NCBI GenBank assembly: GCA_025603075.1
Contig: MU626320.1
Span: 1-64,000, forward strand
DNA length: 64,000 nt
Source: Neoconidiobolus thromboides FSU 785
Lineage: Eukaryota; Entomophthoromycota; Entomophthoromycetes; Entomophthorales; Neoconidiobolaceae
Reading direction: 5' to 3'
A program made the translations under genes and the position numbers. This document shows, piece after piece, positions 45,335 through 56,648 of this stretch (its first letter is position 1; each line of letters opens with the position of its first letter). Under the pieces are notes generated by a model, which was not told the DNA's origin, did no database searches, and saw only the letters and a program-made list of their open reading frames with translations.

Positions 45335-45649
45335 TGGTATTATTTATTAAAAAATTAATATTATTTAGATTAAAATTTGACTTAAACTTTTTTGATAAAA
45401 GTTGAATTGATTTTGGGGATAATGTTTCAAATCAACCAATCATCATTCGGTTTTAATGAAATTTTTTATCAATATGTTCAAGTTCAAATTGAATCTAACT
45501 TCCTTTAAATTTTATAACATATTTGAGCTTATAAGCAAATTATGAAAAGTTTGAAGTAAAAATTCTATTTTAAATGTCTCAATCAAATCAAAATTGCATA
45601 ATTAGCAAAAAAATATTTATTAATATGAATAAAGCTGAAAAGTAGGAAG

Positions 45650-45750
45650 GATATGGCAGTGTTTTTTTACTTCATTATTTTTCCATTTTTTAAGCGCTAT
45701 TTAAGCAGAAAAATAGAAAAGTAATGAAATCAAAAAAACATTCCAACATA
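45650..45750. repeat. MITE-like element, copy 16 (fold-back chimera)
   Basis: The left half is in minus orientation (GTGTTTTTTTACTTCATTATTTTTCC) but the right half reads GGAAAAGTAATGAAATC-type sequence (TAGAAAAGTAATGAAATC), so the two halves are inverted copies of the same arm. Confidence 0.75.
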
Positions 45751-46032
45751 GTAATAGCTTATCATGATAAATCATTAAAGCTTTTATGCTAATTAAAATT
45801 CAAATGAAAAAATAATCTGAAAAAATTCCGTTTACAAAACTCTACCATTCTTAAAGTTAAATCAAACTCAGTTTTGTCTGGTAGCTTGACAATAAATATA
45901 AAACTATAAATAGGTTTTCTTTTTTTAAAAATTCACTTAAATAAGCTATTTATTTTTTTATTATGTCTATTATTATGTCTATTATTATGTTTATTATTAT
46001 GATATAACTTTAAGTTATTATCATTATTATCA

Positions 46033-46124
46033 TTGGGATATATTTTTAGATTTAATAATTTTACTAATAATTTTTCTGCTTAAAAAATAGAAAAAGTGAT
46101 AAAACTAAAAAACATCCCTGTTAT
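46033..46124 (+). repeat. MITE-like element, copy 17 (degraded)
   Basis: It begins ATTGGGATATATTTTTAG and ends AACATCCCTG; the central TAGCG region is deleted. Confidence 0.75.
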
Positions 46125-47436
46125 TGTTTTCATTTAAAACTGTAATTAAAATAAGTTGAAATCAAAATCTTTTGTTTTTTTGTTAAATATTGAATTACAA
46201 AGTCAATTCTAGATAATTCCACTTCCATCAATAGAATTACAATTTAAGCAGTGTTGTTAGCTGATTATATATATATTTGTATTAAGATGATTATACAATA
46301 ATATTATAAAAAACAAATTAATAATTAGTTATTGAATCGAATTAAATCAATATCAAGTTATTTTAGTATCAATTTTATTTACTATATAAACTGAATCAAT
46401 ATATCTTATACTTTAATGAGTTGATAAACATAATTCTTTTATTTCCTTTAATTGTATTAAATTTGATGAATCTTTATTTTAAATACTACATATTTTATTT
46501 CCTATAAATCTCTTAATAGCTTCTAGAATCTTATATTTCTTTAAGTAGTATTATTAAAAATAATATGTGGAGTATTGAATCCATGGAAATAGAATAGCTC
46601 AATAAATTTATTTTATTACATATATGACGTTATAGATCGATTTCTTTAATCATATCCTTATTGACGGAAATAACTGTCAGTATTAGTAAAATTAGAAATG
46701 GAATTGAATCAAATGATTGTGTATTCCTTTGATAATTGATATTAAATTTAATTGATAGTGGCATTTTCTATCGGAATTAAGTGTATATTTTGTATATATA
46801 GCTAATATTTAAAATGTATCATTTAGTTTAATACTACTCTTAAAAATCAAGTTCAACATTATGGAGTGACTACAATTTTAAAGAACAAATAAATAACAAA
46901 TAAATAACAATTGGATTCTTAAAGATGATATCATTGAAATAAAATAGATATAAAGACAGTCTCTTTTAAAAGACTTAATAATTGAAAAGGAGAGAATAAA
47001 TTAATAGAAGGTATAAAATTAAAAAAAATTACTAATAAAGTCTAAAAAACAAAACTTTCGTTATATTAGATAATAAAAGTAGTACCTCTAAGCTATAAAC
47101 TAGATAGTGAAATTTTATGTTATTACCAAATATAGTAATAAATTATTTGTCTGACTACTTAATAAAATTTTGGATAATTTAATTAATTGATTGATTAATT
47201 AATTTTTCTAACTTTCTTTAAAAAATGTCGAATAACGCAAAATTGCAAAAGGGGGATCCAACTATTAATTCATTAAATATTACAATACCTTAATTCCTAT
47301 CAAAATGTTATGAACAACTCTTTTTATATTCTTTTAATTTCTTTTATACTGTTTTTTCAATTTTTATAAAATAATCAATTTTCTATTATTAACATTCTCT
47401 TCTTTATAAAGTTTTGAAAACTTTATAAGTATAACG

Positions 47437-49728
47437 ATGAACATATCCCTTTTAGTATTGACTTTATGTAGTTCAATACTGTCAACTACAAACAATATTA
47501 ATCCATCATCAACAATTAATAATACAACTAATTTAATATCTAATGTTCCATCTATTACTACTCAATATTTATCATCTCAATCAACTACTACTGATACATT
47601 GTTAGTAGACAACAATATAAATAACAATATATTTACTTCATCAACAGAGCCAAATCAAAGTAATAAAGAAGAAATAAAATTAGAAGATAATAAAGAACAA
47701 TCTAAGGAGATAACTAATAACAAATTAAAAGAAAGTAATCAACAATCAAACAACATTGATTTTATTAATCCAGAGCTAGAAAATCAAAGTAAGGATGCTC
47801 TAACTTCCAGTTCATTCATTAAATCTTCAACTATTGATATTCAATTAAAAGATGATATAAATGAATTAGACCAACAGGAAGAGTTACCTCAATTAGAAGA
47901 AGGTGATAATGAGGATATTGATTTAGTTAATAAAAATGAACATCAACATCATTTTATACCAATACCTAGCTTTATAAAGCGCTCAATTAATATTATAAGG
48001 AAAGTATTTCAATTTGATAGTAACAATAATAATCAATTAAATTTTAATACTTCAACAGATGATAATGAAATTACATCAGAGAATAATAAACAAGATTTAA
48101 CTTTATTAAGTAAGAATCAACAAGATCAACCTGATAATAAAATCAGAGGAATAAGAAGTGATATACCAATACCAGAAGCAACAAAAGAACAATTAAATAA
48201 AGGTTTATCAAAAGGAGCCATAGGAGGAATTATAGGAGGAGTAGTAGGCTTATTAATCTTATTATCACTTGTTGGAGGAATATTATTCTATTTTCTACGA
48301 CATAAAAAACCAACAACAGTATTCGGAAATAATCAAGCAAATGAAGAGGGGGGTTTATTAACACAAGCTAGTAATGATATTGAAGAAGTAATCTTATCTC
48401 CGATTAATCCAATTAATAAATTTTGGCCAAATATTGAATTTAATCCCAAAAATCAACGATTTTCTAATATGTCGATGATAGAATCAAATAATAATAATAA
48501 TAATAATAATAATACTCATTCAACTAAAGTATCTAAATTTGCTACTATTAATAAACCAAATACAAGTTCACCAATCCCAATTAATTTATCTAATTCAGCA
48601 GGACAATTAAAACATACACCAAGTTTTAAATTACCTAATAAAACTAGTAATGAAACAATATATGAACGTCGAATGAAAAAAAAATCCCAAGATAATTCTA
48701 TTAATACCACTACTACTACTTCTTCATTACTCTCTTCCATGGTAGATGATATAAGTAGTGTTACTGAATATGAAACAGATTATGATGAAATTAATATGGA
48801 TGTACATATTCAGCAAATGAAATCAGATGATAACAGTGATAAAGATAGTATTGAGTTGTGTTCTGTTATAAGATCAAGCATCATTAATCCTAAATTAGAT
48901 CAATTAAATGAAGTTCATTTAAGATCTCCTTCAATTCCTCCACCAGATTATGGAATGAATTATTCAAAGGGTAATAATATTGATCAAAGTTTGTTTACAG
49001 TTGAAAAGAAAGATACATTAAAAGAAGAATCTATTGGATTACTTAGTACAAATGAGAATCATTCAAAACACAGGAATGATAGATCTGTATCTCCAATTAA
49101 TCGATCTATTTCACCTATTAATATGGGCAAAGAAGAAAAGAAGAAATATATATTTCCATCAGAATATAGGGTATCTAATGTAGAAACCTCTGATTCTACA
49201 AACTCAAGTTTAGCAAAGGTGACAAAACTCACAATCTCATCCAAATTAAAGGATTATAATGAATCTAATCCTAAATTATCTACTATACCGCCAACCACTG
49301 CTAATAGTATTAAAAAATCCACTAATCGAAATAGTACAGTTAATCAAAAGTTTGGTTTTAGTAATGAAAAGTATCAATTAGATGGACCTGATTATACGAA
49401 TATTGAAGATAATTCATTTAATGGTATTTCAGCAGAAAAAGAAATTGATAAAGAAATTGATCGACGATCCTTAGATGTTAATCGACATAGTTTACGTCAA
49501 ACAAAACTGTTTTCTGAAAATCGAAGTTTATTAACTTCAGGTAGATTACAACATCATCGACAAGTATCTGAAAATGTAAAGTTGAATAAAGATAAAGAAA
49601 CTGGGGCTAGTAAAATCATTAAAGAAAGAAGAAAAAAGGACTTGGTAAAACATCTAGCTGGTCAACCACCCTCCACTCCTATTACTCCAAAACAACAGGC
49701 TCTTGATACTGATTTTTGGGGGCTTTAA
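47437..49728 (+). CDS. Single-pass membrane protein with low-complexity ectodomain
   Basis: This intronless 763-aa protein has a signal peptide (MNISLLVLTLCSSILSTT). A Ser/Thr/Asn/Gln-rich extracellular part follows to about residue 255, with many N-glycosylation sequons. One membrane span lies at about 259-288 (GAIGGIIGGVVGLLILLSLV). A stop-transfer RHKK and a ~470-residue disordered cytoplasmic tail with poly-Asn runs follow. The layout resembles cell-surface stress sensors of the Mid2/Wsc kind, and the glycine-rich span followed by basic residues is like theirs. No WSC domain or cysteine motif is present, so homology is not claimed. A KR site in the ectodomain (FIKRSINIIRK) could be a processing point. 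Confidence 0.8.
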   Translation: MNISLLVLTLCSSILSTTNNINPSSTINNTTNLISNVPSITTQYLSSQSTTTDTLLVDNNINNNIFTSSTEPNQSNKEEIKLEDNKEQSKEITNNKLKESNQQSNNIDFINPELENQSKDALTSSSFIKSSTIDIQLKDDINELDQQEELPQLEEGDNEDIDLVNKNEHQHHFIPIPSFIKRSINIIRKVFQFDSNNNNQLNFNTSTDDNEITSENNKQDLTLLSKNQQDQPDNKIRGIRSDIPIPEATKEQLNKGLSKGAIGGIIGGVVGLLILLSLVGGILFYFLRHKKPTTVFGNNQANEEGGLLTQASNDIEEVILSPINPINKFWPNIEFNPKNQRFSNMSMIESNNNNNNNNNTHSTKVSKFATINKPNTSSPIPINLSNSAGQLKHTPSFKLPNKTSNETIYERRMKKKSQDNSINTTTTTSSLLSSMVDDISSVTEYETDYDEINMDVHIQQMKSDDNSDKDSIELCSVIRSSIINPKLDQLNEVHLRSPSIPPPDYGMNYSKGNNIDQSLFTVEKKDTLKEESIGLLSTNENHSKHRNDRSVSPINRSISPINMGKEEKKKYIFPSEYRVSNVETSDSTNSSLAKVTKLTISSKLKDYNESNPKLSTIPPTTANSIKKSTNRNSTVNQKFGFSNEKYQLDGPDYTNIEDNSFNGISAEKEIDKEIDRRSLDVNRHSLRQTKLFSENRSLLTSGRLQHHRQVSENVKLNKDKETGASKIIKERRKKDLVKHLAGQPPSTPITPKQQALDTDFWGL

Positions 49729-49818
49729 ATAATTAGTTTTATACTCCTTTCCTCCTCTTTTTAAATAAAAAAAGCTATAAAAATATTAATTTAACTATTT
49801 AAGATTTCATTTATACAT

Positions 49819-50125
49819 TCATTTAGAACCTAATACTTTACCCACTAACCTCTGGGTCTCCTCAATACATTTCATATCAACAATGCTGCCACTATAGCAA
49901 TTTGAAACAAAGTCAGCTCCCACACTCTTTCCATCCCTTTATTAAACAAGATATGGGGTGTATTTTTGGCTTTATCACTTTTCCCATCTTCTAAGTGTTA
50001 TTTGAGCAGAAAAAGTGCTAGTAAAATTCTTAAACATAAAAGTATATCTCCATATATTGTGCACTATCCAAATTACGCCCAGTAATCGTCAATGTAAGCC
50101 CAACCATTTACTCAAAAATTGTTGG
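49819..50125 (-). pseudogene. Cysteine-rich secreted-protein relic split by a MITE
   Basis: On the minus strand, LSKWLGLTLTITGRNLDSAQ (50118-50059) aligns with RELTLTIPECTLGSAQ of the intact paralog. The reading is then interrupted by MITE copy 18 and resumes as LFNKG, frameshift, DGKSVGADFVSNCYSG and VDMKCIEE, ending at TGA (49819-49821). These align with LFIRQGGRSYEPNFPLNCQG and GVRCNG. The 5' half is not recognisable. Confidence 0.78.
49951..50058 (-). repeat. MITE-like element, copy 18, inserted in a gene relic
   Basis: It begins ATATGGGGTGTATTTTTGG and ends ATATCTCCATATATTG. Homology to the cysteine-rich gene continues on both sides, which fixes the element boundaries and shows it moved as a unit. 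Confidence 0.88.
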
Positions 50126-50676
50126 CTTAGAAATATGATAAATATTGGTAGTTCTATATATCTAAGTCACTACAGGTTTGAAATCCTTATGCAAAGTGAT
50201 GAACCAACTGATAAGTCTAATACTTGACCAACAGTAATTAGAAAGTTTAAAGTTTTCCTAAATAAACATAAGATAAATAGTATACTTTGAACAAAGCGAT
50301 TATATTAATGTAACTAATAAGGTTTAAAAGTATAGTTTATTTAGAAAATAGATAAAGCTCTCAATAAAAAGAGATCCCAAAGGAATAGATTGCATTGTTT
50401 ATATACTTTTCATATTACAAAATGCAATATTTTACTACCTTTTATATCCATATTTATTATATTTATTATCAAAATTATTGATATTTTTGGTGTTAATCTT
50501 CTTTATATTGCTTTATAAAAGCAGTCAACTTATATTGAATCTTGTTCAATTATAGCATCAGACTTCGAAAAGTAGGGAATTCTGTTAATTGTCTTCAGAA
50601 TTATATATATTTGTGAGAAATTACTCTTCTTTTAACTAAAGTTACTATTATGAATTACTAATACTTAATCATTAAC

Positions 50677-51056
50677 TTAATATCTTAACCCTGCAATACC
50701 TTCATCCTGAAAACTTAAACCAAACTTGGACTCAATGCTCTTCCCATCACCTCTAGAAAATAGGGCTAATTGAGCGGATCTTAAGGTACAACCGGGAATG
50801 TTAATGTAAGTCCACCATCGTCAGAAATAATCGATGAAAACGTACGATCATTATTTTTGATCTGCGCTCCTTCATGACGCCAAAACCTTTGAACAATGGT
50901 TCCATTAATTTCTGCATTATAAGTGCACACAAAGCTATAAGTGTTAGTTCCATCACCATTAGCATTACGACCAAATACGGACTCATAGAAGAAATTCATG
51001 AATTGACCAGTGGTCAATTGAAGGAAACTGACAAAAGTTAAGAATAAAAAGTTCAA
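50677..51056 (-). pseudogene. Cysteine-rich secreted-protein relic (tandem copy)
   Basis: The sequence aligns along its length with the gene at 51571-51978 (ESVFGRNANGDGTNTYSF, NAEINGTIVQ, GGLTLTF). The start codon is TTG instead of ATG. A 1-nt deletion at TFP-GCTLRSAQ shifts the frame, and six of the eight cysteines are replaced (Tyr, Tyr, Trp, Asp, Phe, Tyr). The upstream region also resembles the promoter of the intact copy, so the duplication included it. Confidence 0.82.
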
Positions 51057-51570
51057 CGAAGTTAAATGAAAGGTTTATGTTATTTTAGTTTGAATTAGAC
51101 CTGTTAGATTTCTATAGTTTTTATAGGAATTTTCGATTTTTTTACTGTTAACCTAATTTGATGGCTTGTGTAGGCTTTTTTGAAGTTTATCACTTTTTTG
51201 ATAATGTACTGGGTTTTTAACTCATTATAATTGTTTCGAATTCTTTTTTGGGAAGCTGTAAAGATTTTTTTAATAAAAACAAAAGCCAACAGAATGCAAG
51301 ATGTTGTGATAAAAATTAGTATAGTTTTACCTATAAAGATTTAATTTTCATTAAATACAAAACATTACTCTCGCTTTCAGTTACTACGAAAAAAACTTAA
51401 ATAATTTTAAACTTTTTCAAGACAGTCGTGGTAGATTGAAAATACTATCTTTCTATGAATAAAATTGCTAATTAACCTTTTTCTAATTCTTGATTTTAAT
51501 AAAAAATTTAATAGTGTAAATAAATGTTAAAAAGAATGTGATTTATTAAAAAACTCAACAATTCTGCCCA

Positions 51571-51978
51571 TTAAATTGTAGTTCTACCATTACATCTCAC
51601 CCCAGCGACGCCTTCACCTTGACAATTCAATGGGAAATTAGGCTCATAACTTCTCCCTCCTTGTCTAATAAATAATTGTGGCTGAGCACTGCCTAAAGTA
51701 CATTCCGGAATGGTCAAAGTAAGTTCTCTGTCACTAGATATAAAAGGCGCAAATGTACGACAACTATTTTGTGTATCGGCTCCTTCAGAACGGCAGAAGC
51801 CTTGAATGGTGGTTCCATTGATTTCTGCATTACAAGTGCAAGTAAAGCTATAGATGTTGGTTCCATCGCCATTAGCAGTACGCCCAAAGACAGACTCGCA
51901 TTTAAAATCTATTGATTGAGAAGTGATAAGTGGGAGCAAGGTGGTGAGAGAAAGTAAGATGAAGGTGAACTTAACCAT
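51571..51978 (-). CDS. Small secreted cysteine-rich protein
   Basis: This 135-aa intronless protein has signal peptide MVKFTFILLSLTTLLPLITS and eight cysteines in the mature part (FKCES, FTCTCNA, GFCRS, NSCRT, PECTL, LNCQG, VRCNG), consistent with four disulfides. One N-glycosylation sequon (INGTT) is present. I do not recognise a family; it could be an effector, a cyanovirin- or lectin-like fold, or a structural wall protein. Two decayed copies lie in tandem downstream, so the family turns over rapidly. Confidence 0.82.
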   Translation of the reverse strand: MVKFTFILLSLTTLLPLITSQSIDFKCESVFGRTANGDGTNIYSFTCTCNAEINGTTIQGFCRSEGADTQNSCRTFAPFISSDRELTLTIPECTLGSAQPQLFIRQGGRSYEPNFPLNCQGEGVAGVRCNGRTTI

Positions 51979-53050
51979 GGTTCAAATTATTTAATGCTAA
52001 TGAAAGTTAATATGAAGGTGTATATTTTATATTTTGTGTTTGATGGAGCTTGTGGTTTTTTTATATAGTATTTTAATATAATCTCTAATTTTTACTGTTG
52101 GTTTAATTTGATGATCTCTATGGGGTTTTTTTTGATATTAGCACCCTTTAATAACAAGTTTTTAATAAAATAAACTTGTTCTTTTTAAAATTCTAGTTAG
52201 TTTAATAAAATGAAATCAGTTATTATAAGGGAAATAGCAAATTTATTATGAATTTATTGCTATTAAGAAAATAAAACTGTTATAAAGGAATAATCTATTT
52301 TTATTAAAATAGTTGGAGTTTCCGTTTAATCTCGTCTTATCTCTAGTTTCAGCTTCGTATAATTTAATTTAAAATGACAAGCATATCAAATTGATTCTAT
52401 TGCTAATTGAGATTCTGTATTCAATTGTTTTATCTAAAGCTATATAGTTTCTATTTATTTCAATTCATATTGTGAATGTAAAGTATATTTTTGTTTATTT
52501 GAAATATTTGTTTATATTATAAATAATACGTTAAACCCTCATTTTTATTTAATAATAGCTATTCATTACACTCTATTTACTAAAATAGTGATTTGAAATA
52601 TGCTAATAGCTAAATAATTTTGTTATTGATATTGAATTTTATTATATTATATTATATATTATAACATGATTATTAATTATTACTGTCGTCACTTAATAAT
52701 TAAATAATTTTGATGCTATTATTTTACAAGAATTAAAATTAAAACTAGTAGAACTATTCTAATATTCATAATTACAATTATTTTCATTACAAAATTTAAG
52801 CTAAATTACTAATAAGCCATTAAATTTTAATCTGAAACTCTGGTTTTAAATCAATGAATAGAGTTTATGGAAAAAAACATGGGAAAATGCAAAAAGTAAA
52901 AGACTTAATAAATGATGAGATAATAAATTTTTGCATTTAAACCAATAGGACCCCCCCTCAAAAACCATTTAAAATCACGATTCAATTCCCAATCTCACGT
53001 TTTATTTTTTTTACCAACTTAAATCAATTTAACAATTTTATAACAACAAA
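51979..53050. other. Intergenic spacer, nothing recognised
   Basis: It holds the promoter of the cysteine-rich gene (similar to 51060-51360), an ATATT-rich run at about 52628-52665, and the WC-2 promoter side. No gene or listed repeat is present. Confidence 0.55.
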
Positions 53051-54125
53051 ATGGACTTTAATAACTATAACAATGCACCCTTTCAAGAGCCACTGATGCC
53101 CTTAAATAACGGCGAAAACAATCAACAGACAACAAATAGTACAAACTCAGGTCAAGGAATTATATCTAATTTTGGTGGTGCTCATTTAACTGATTTTACT
53201 AAACGTAAAAACTGGCCATTGAGAGTGTTAGGAGAATTAAAAGATTTTTTACATGTAGTATCACCTTCTGGTCGATTTTTATTTTGCTCACCTTCTTGTT
53301 TAGAAATGGTAGGTTTTTCACCAGAAGAGTTAGTGGGTCGTCAAGTAACGGACTTTATTCACGTGGACGATATTGATACTTTTATTAGAGATTTTAATCT
53401 AGCTATTACTCAAAAAGTATTTCGAATTCTATACCGATTCCGTAAAAAAGATGATAAATTCATCATTTTAGAGATCAACGGTCATCCTTATTTTCCAGAA
53501 AATTCAACTACTGCACGGTGCTTTTTTTTAATGGCCAGACCTTATCCTTCAAAAGCAGCTTCTACTATTGATTCTTTTTTGGAACTTAGAATGGAAAACG
53601 ATCGTTTAACAAAGCGACTTTTGGAACTTCAGAGAGAAAGTCAAGAACAAAACAATACTAATGATAACTCATTAAAAACAAACAGTGGTAATAATAATAT
53701 CAGTGAAGTGATCAATTACGCAACAGGTTCTTCAGAAAGTGTACCGCCTAACAACGGTAATAATAAACAACTTCCTCCAACGATGAATGCACCATCAATT
53801 GATGCAACTAAGAAAATCAAAAAGGTAAAAATCATGGTAATAAGCAAGCTTATATATTAAATTATTATTATAATAGACCAAAAGACAAAGGGCTGAAGAA
53901 GAAACACATGTATGTACGGATTGTGGTACGGTTGATTCACCTGAGTGGCGTAAAGGACCTCAAGGACCTAAAACGTAAGTTTTATTTAATAATATGCTAT
54001 AAAAAGCGGTATTAATTTAATATAATAGATTATGTAATGCATGCGGTTTAAGGTATGCTAAAAAGAATAAGAAGATATTAAAGGAGGCCGAAGCGGTTGG
54101 TGATGCAGAAAGAAATAACAGTTAA
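53051..54125 (+). CDS. White collar-2-type PAS/GATA transcription factor
   Basis: WC-2 pairs with the photoreceptor WC-1 and drives light-responsive and clock genes in the nucleus. Exons 53051-53824, 53877-53974 and 54029-54125 encode 322 aa. One PAS domain spans about residues 58-170 ([40 protein letters not shown]). A Ser/Asn linker follows, then a C-terminal GATA finger C271-x2-C274-x18-C293-x2-C296 ([35 protein letters not shown]). The x18 spacing and DSPEWRKGP are typical of WC-2. The zinc finger is split by intron 2 and appears only after splicing. No LOV-type flavin-binding cysteine motif is present, as expected for WC-2. Confidence 0.95.
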
Positions 54126-56648
54126 ATTCGAGAAGACTGATTATTATTTATTATAATTACAATTAATCTTCTTTATTAGTTTTTTTCCTAAAGTCAATAG
54201 AGCTTTGCTTCTTTTTTATATGAATAAATTTTAATCTTTTTTTATTATCAAGTGAGGATTTTATTTCTTGTTAAGATCGAGTTGTATTAGCAAATTTTTA
54301 TCATTAATTTATGTAGAGTCTTAGAAAATAAACTAAATAAGTAATTTCAAGTCAACACATTTCGTCTTAAAGGTTTAATAAGCCTATAAATATTGTTGTA
54401 ATGTGGATGAGTATCTAAAGAACGTTCTATACTTTTGAAATCTTATAATCAAACACTATAAGATATAAAACATTGAAGCTGATATCAAAGCAGTTCAATA
54501 TTTTCATAGAGCAATAAAAGAATAAACGGTAGGATTATACTAAAAGTAATATATATTAAAGGTATTTAAAGTGTTTTTCATAAAGTGCCGATATTTGGAA
54601 AGAATATGATTTTTTGTGAACATTTTAGAGTTATAATTAATTCTTAAAGGATAAGGGAATAATTTGCCATTTATGATTTATAATATTTAGACTAAAGTCA
54701 AAATAAAAATCAATTTTAACAGTTAAAAGGAGTTTTTTATACTTTTACTTAGAAGCTATCACTTTCAAAGTTAAAAAAACACTTAAAAGAGATCAATATG
54801 ATAATAATAGGCTTTGAAAGATTAAAAAGAATATAGTTGTTTATTTAAATAAAAGGTAGATAGTGTCAATGAATTTTGCTAAGGGTAAGTGGCCCGTCTG
54901 TTAAAATATAATAGAAAGTTAAATATAATATACTAATTATAGTCAAAATCAGTTCTAATTATAACATAATAGGCAATTTATTATATCAATAGGTTTTAAG
55001 ATCTATGGGTAAATTTATACTAACTTTATGCTTTTTATCTTATTTTACTATTTCGAATGCTATAATACCTTAAATATTTTATATAGTTTTTATACTGTTT
55101 TACAAACCTCATCAAACCTTAACAAACTAATAATAAACAACAATCAGGAAACACTATAGCAGATTTTTTCAAAAGCTCTATATTCTTTAATAAAAAATAA
55201 AGAGATCATTAATTGCACTAGTGAGTTTTAGTCAAAGATTAGCTAATAATATTTGAAAAAAACCTGCTAATAAATGCAGCAGTTTTTCTTCCAATCGACA
55301 TTTTTTTTATTGGAATTTTATCTAAATTGGAAAAAATTACTGTTGCAATTCTTTATCTCTACCGGTTTTTATAAAAAGATTAAATTTGAAAATTTGTTAT
55401 TTTTTTAGTGAAGAAAGAGTTTAAATCAGTTTTAAGATTTATTGATTTTAATGAAACTGGGCTAATTTTAAGACTTTTGTTATCATTTAAGTTAGAAAGT
55501 ACTTTTCAAGAACAGCTAAAAAGCGTCTTTAAAAATAAAAGTTCATGTTATGCATTCAATATTTTGTACATGAAATTATAAGGATTTAAGAACGTATTAT
55601 TACATTAATTTATTTGTATATGGATTTAATTTTAAATATACAACAATATTTAAATTGAGATATATTACTATATTTAATAAATGTAAATTTTGAGATCAAC
55701 TTATTTGACAAAGATTATTAACTAGCTAGTTGGGTAAAAAAGGAGTAGCCAATTAAAATTTAATGAAAGGTCATATTATTAAATCATAATTACTTAAATC
55801 TAAAGATGAATTTAAAGGCCAGATTTATTAGTAATGGAGGGTTATAACGCTATCTTAATAATCGTCATATCAACTTTTAATAATTAATGATATAAGCAAC
55901 AGTGATAATAAATATAGTATAATGGGCAATAAACTTATAAGCTAATAAACTTAGATTAATGAATAAAACATAGACTAAAAATAATTGGATGGGATTAATT
56001 ATCAAAGCATTTTATATTAAGCCCTCCCTTAACTAAACAATATCACTCTTTGGGGAGAAAGGTTACCATTGCTTATCTTTAAATACAATAGCCAATTATT
56101 CAATTTCTTTTATACACCTTATTTCATTATTTTCCATAGCATAGCCAGTAAAATTCCAATCGCAGTCCATTTGTTTACTTTTATTTTCACGGGATAGTGA
56201 GATTGGTGATCTAAATAATACACCAATTAAAAATGCCCATTTTCGAATTTCCTTTTAGTTTGGTGGGTCAAGAGATTGAATTTTTAGCTGCTTTATCTAA
56301 TTTATTAAAATTTTAAGTTCAAGTGTAAAAAAGGGATATATAACACTATCTATTGTATTATAGTTTATCAAAACTTTTTTAAAATTTTGTATTTATTTTA
56401 AAAAAGTGTATATTATATAAAGAGTACCATAAACCCTTGTTAATTTATTAATTTTAGTTCTTAGTTGAGTTTTATTAATTTAAGCGAACAAAGATTAAAG
56501 CTAAAAATAAGCTAATCAAATAATATCTGCCCATTTTTTAGTAAAAATTCGCAAAAAATCCATCCAAGTTTACTTCGTCCAAGAATTGCTTAGTTAAGAG
56601 TTAAATTAAGAGTTGAGCATATCATTTAGTTTCATTCTTTTCTTTTTA
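54126..56648. other. Intergenic spacer with one possible relic
   Basis: This 2.5-kb stretch is A+T-rich and has no MITE copy. A short frame starting at 55005 looks like a signal peptide (listed separately). Nothing else is recognised. Confidence 0.5.
55005..55073 (+). pseudogene. Possible remnant of a secreted-protein gene (signal peptide only)
   Basis: ATG at 55005 begins MGKFILTLCFLSYFTISNAIIP and then a stop. This has the charge, hydrophobic core and cleavage context of a signal peptide, but no downstream mature region could be connected. Confidence 0.25.

Larger units (their letters stand above)
45335..47436. other. Spacer with MITE copies 16-17
   Basis: No gene is recognised. AT dinucleotide runs near 46268 and repeated TATTATGTC at 45958-45990 are the only other low-complexity features. 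Confidence 0.6.
49729..51570. other. Spacer filled with decayed cysteine-rich secreted-protein genes
   Basis: It contains two relics of the gene at 51571-51978 and one MITE copy; no intact gene is seen. Confidence 0.65.

Noticed and set aside
50015-50227. 70-codon plus-strand reading frame
   Set aside because: It starts inside MITE copy 18 and runs antisense over the cysteine-rich gene relic.
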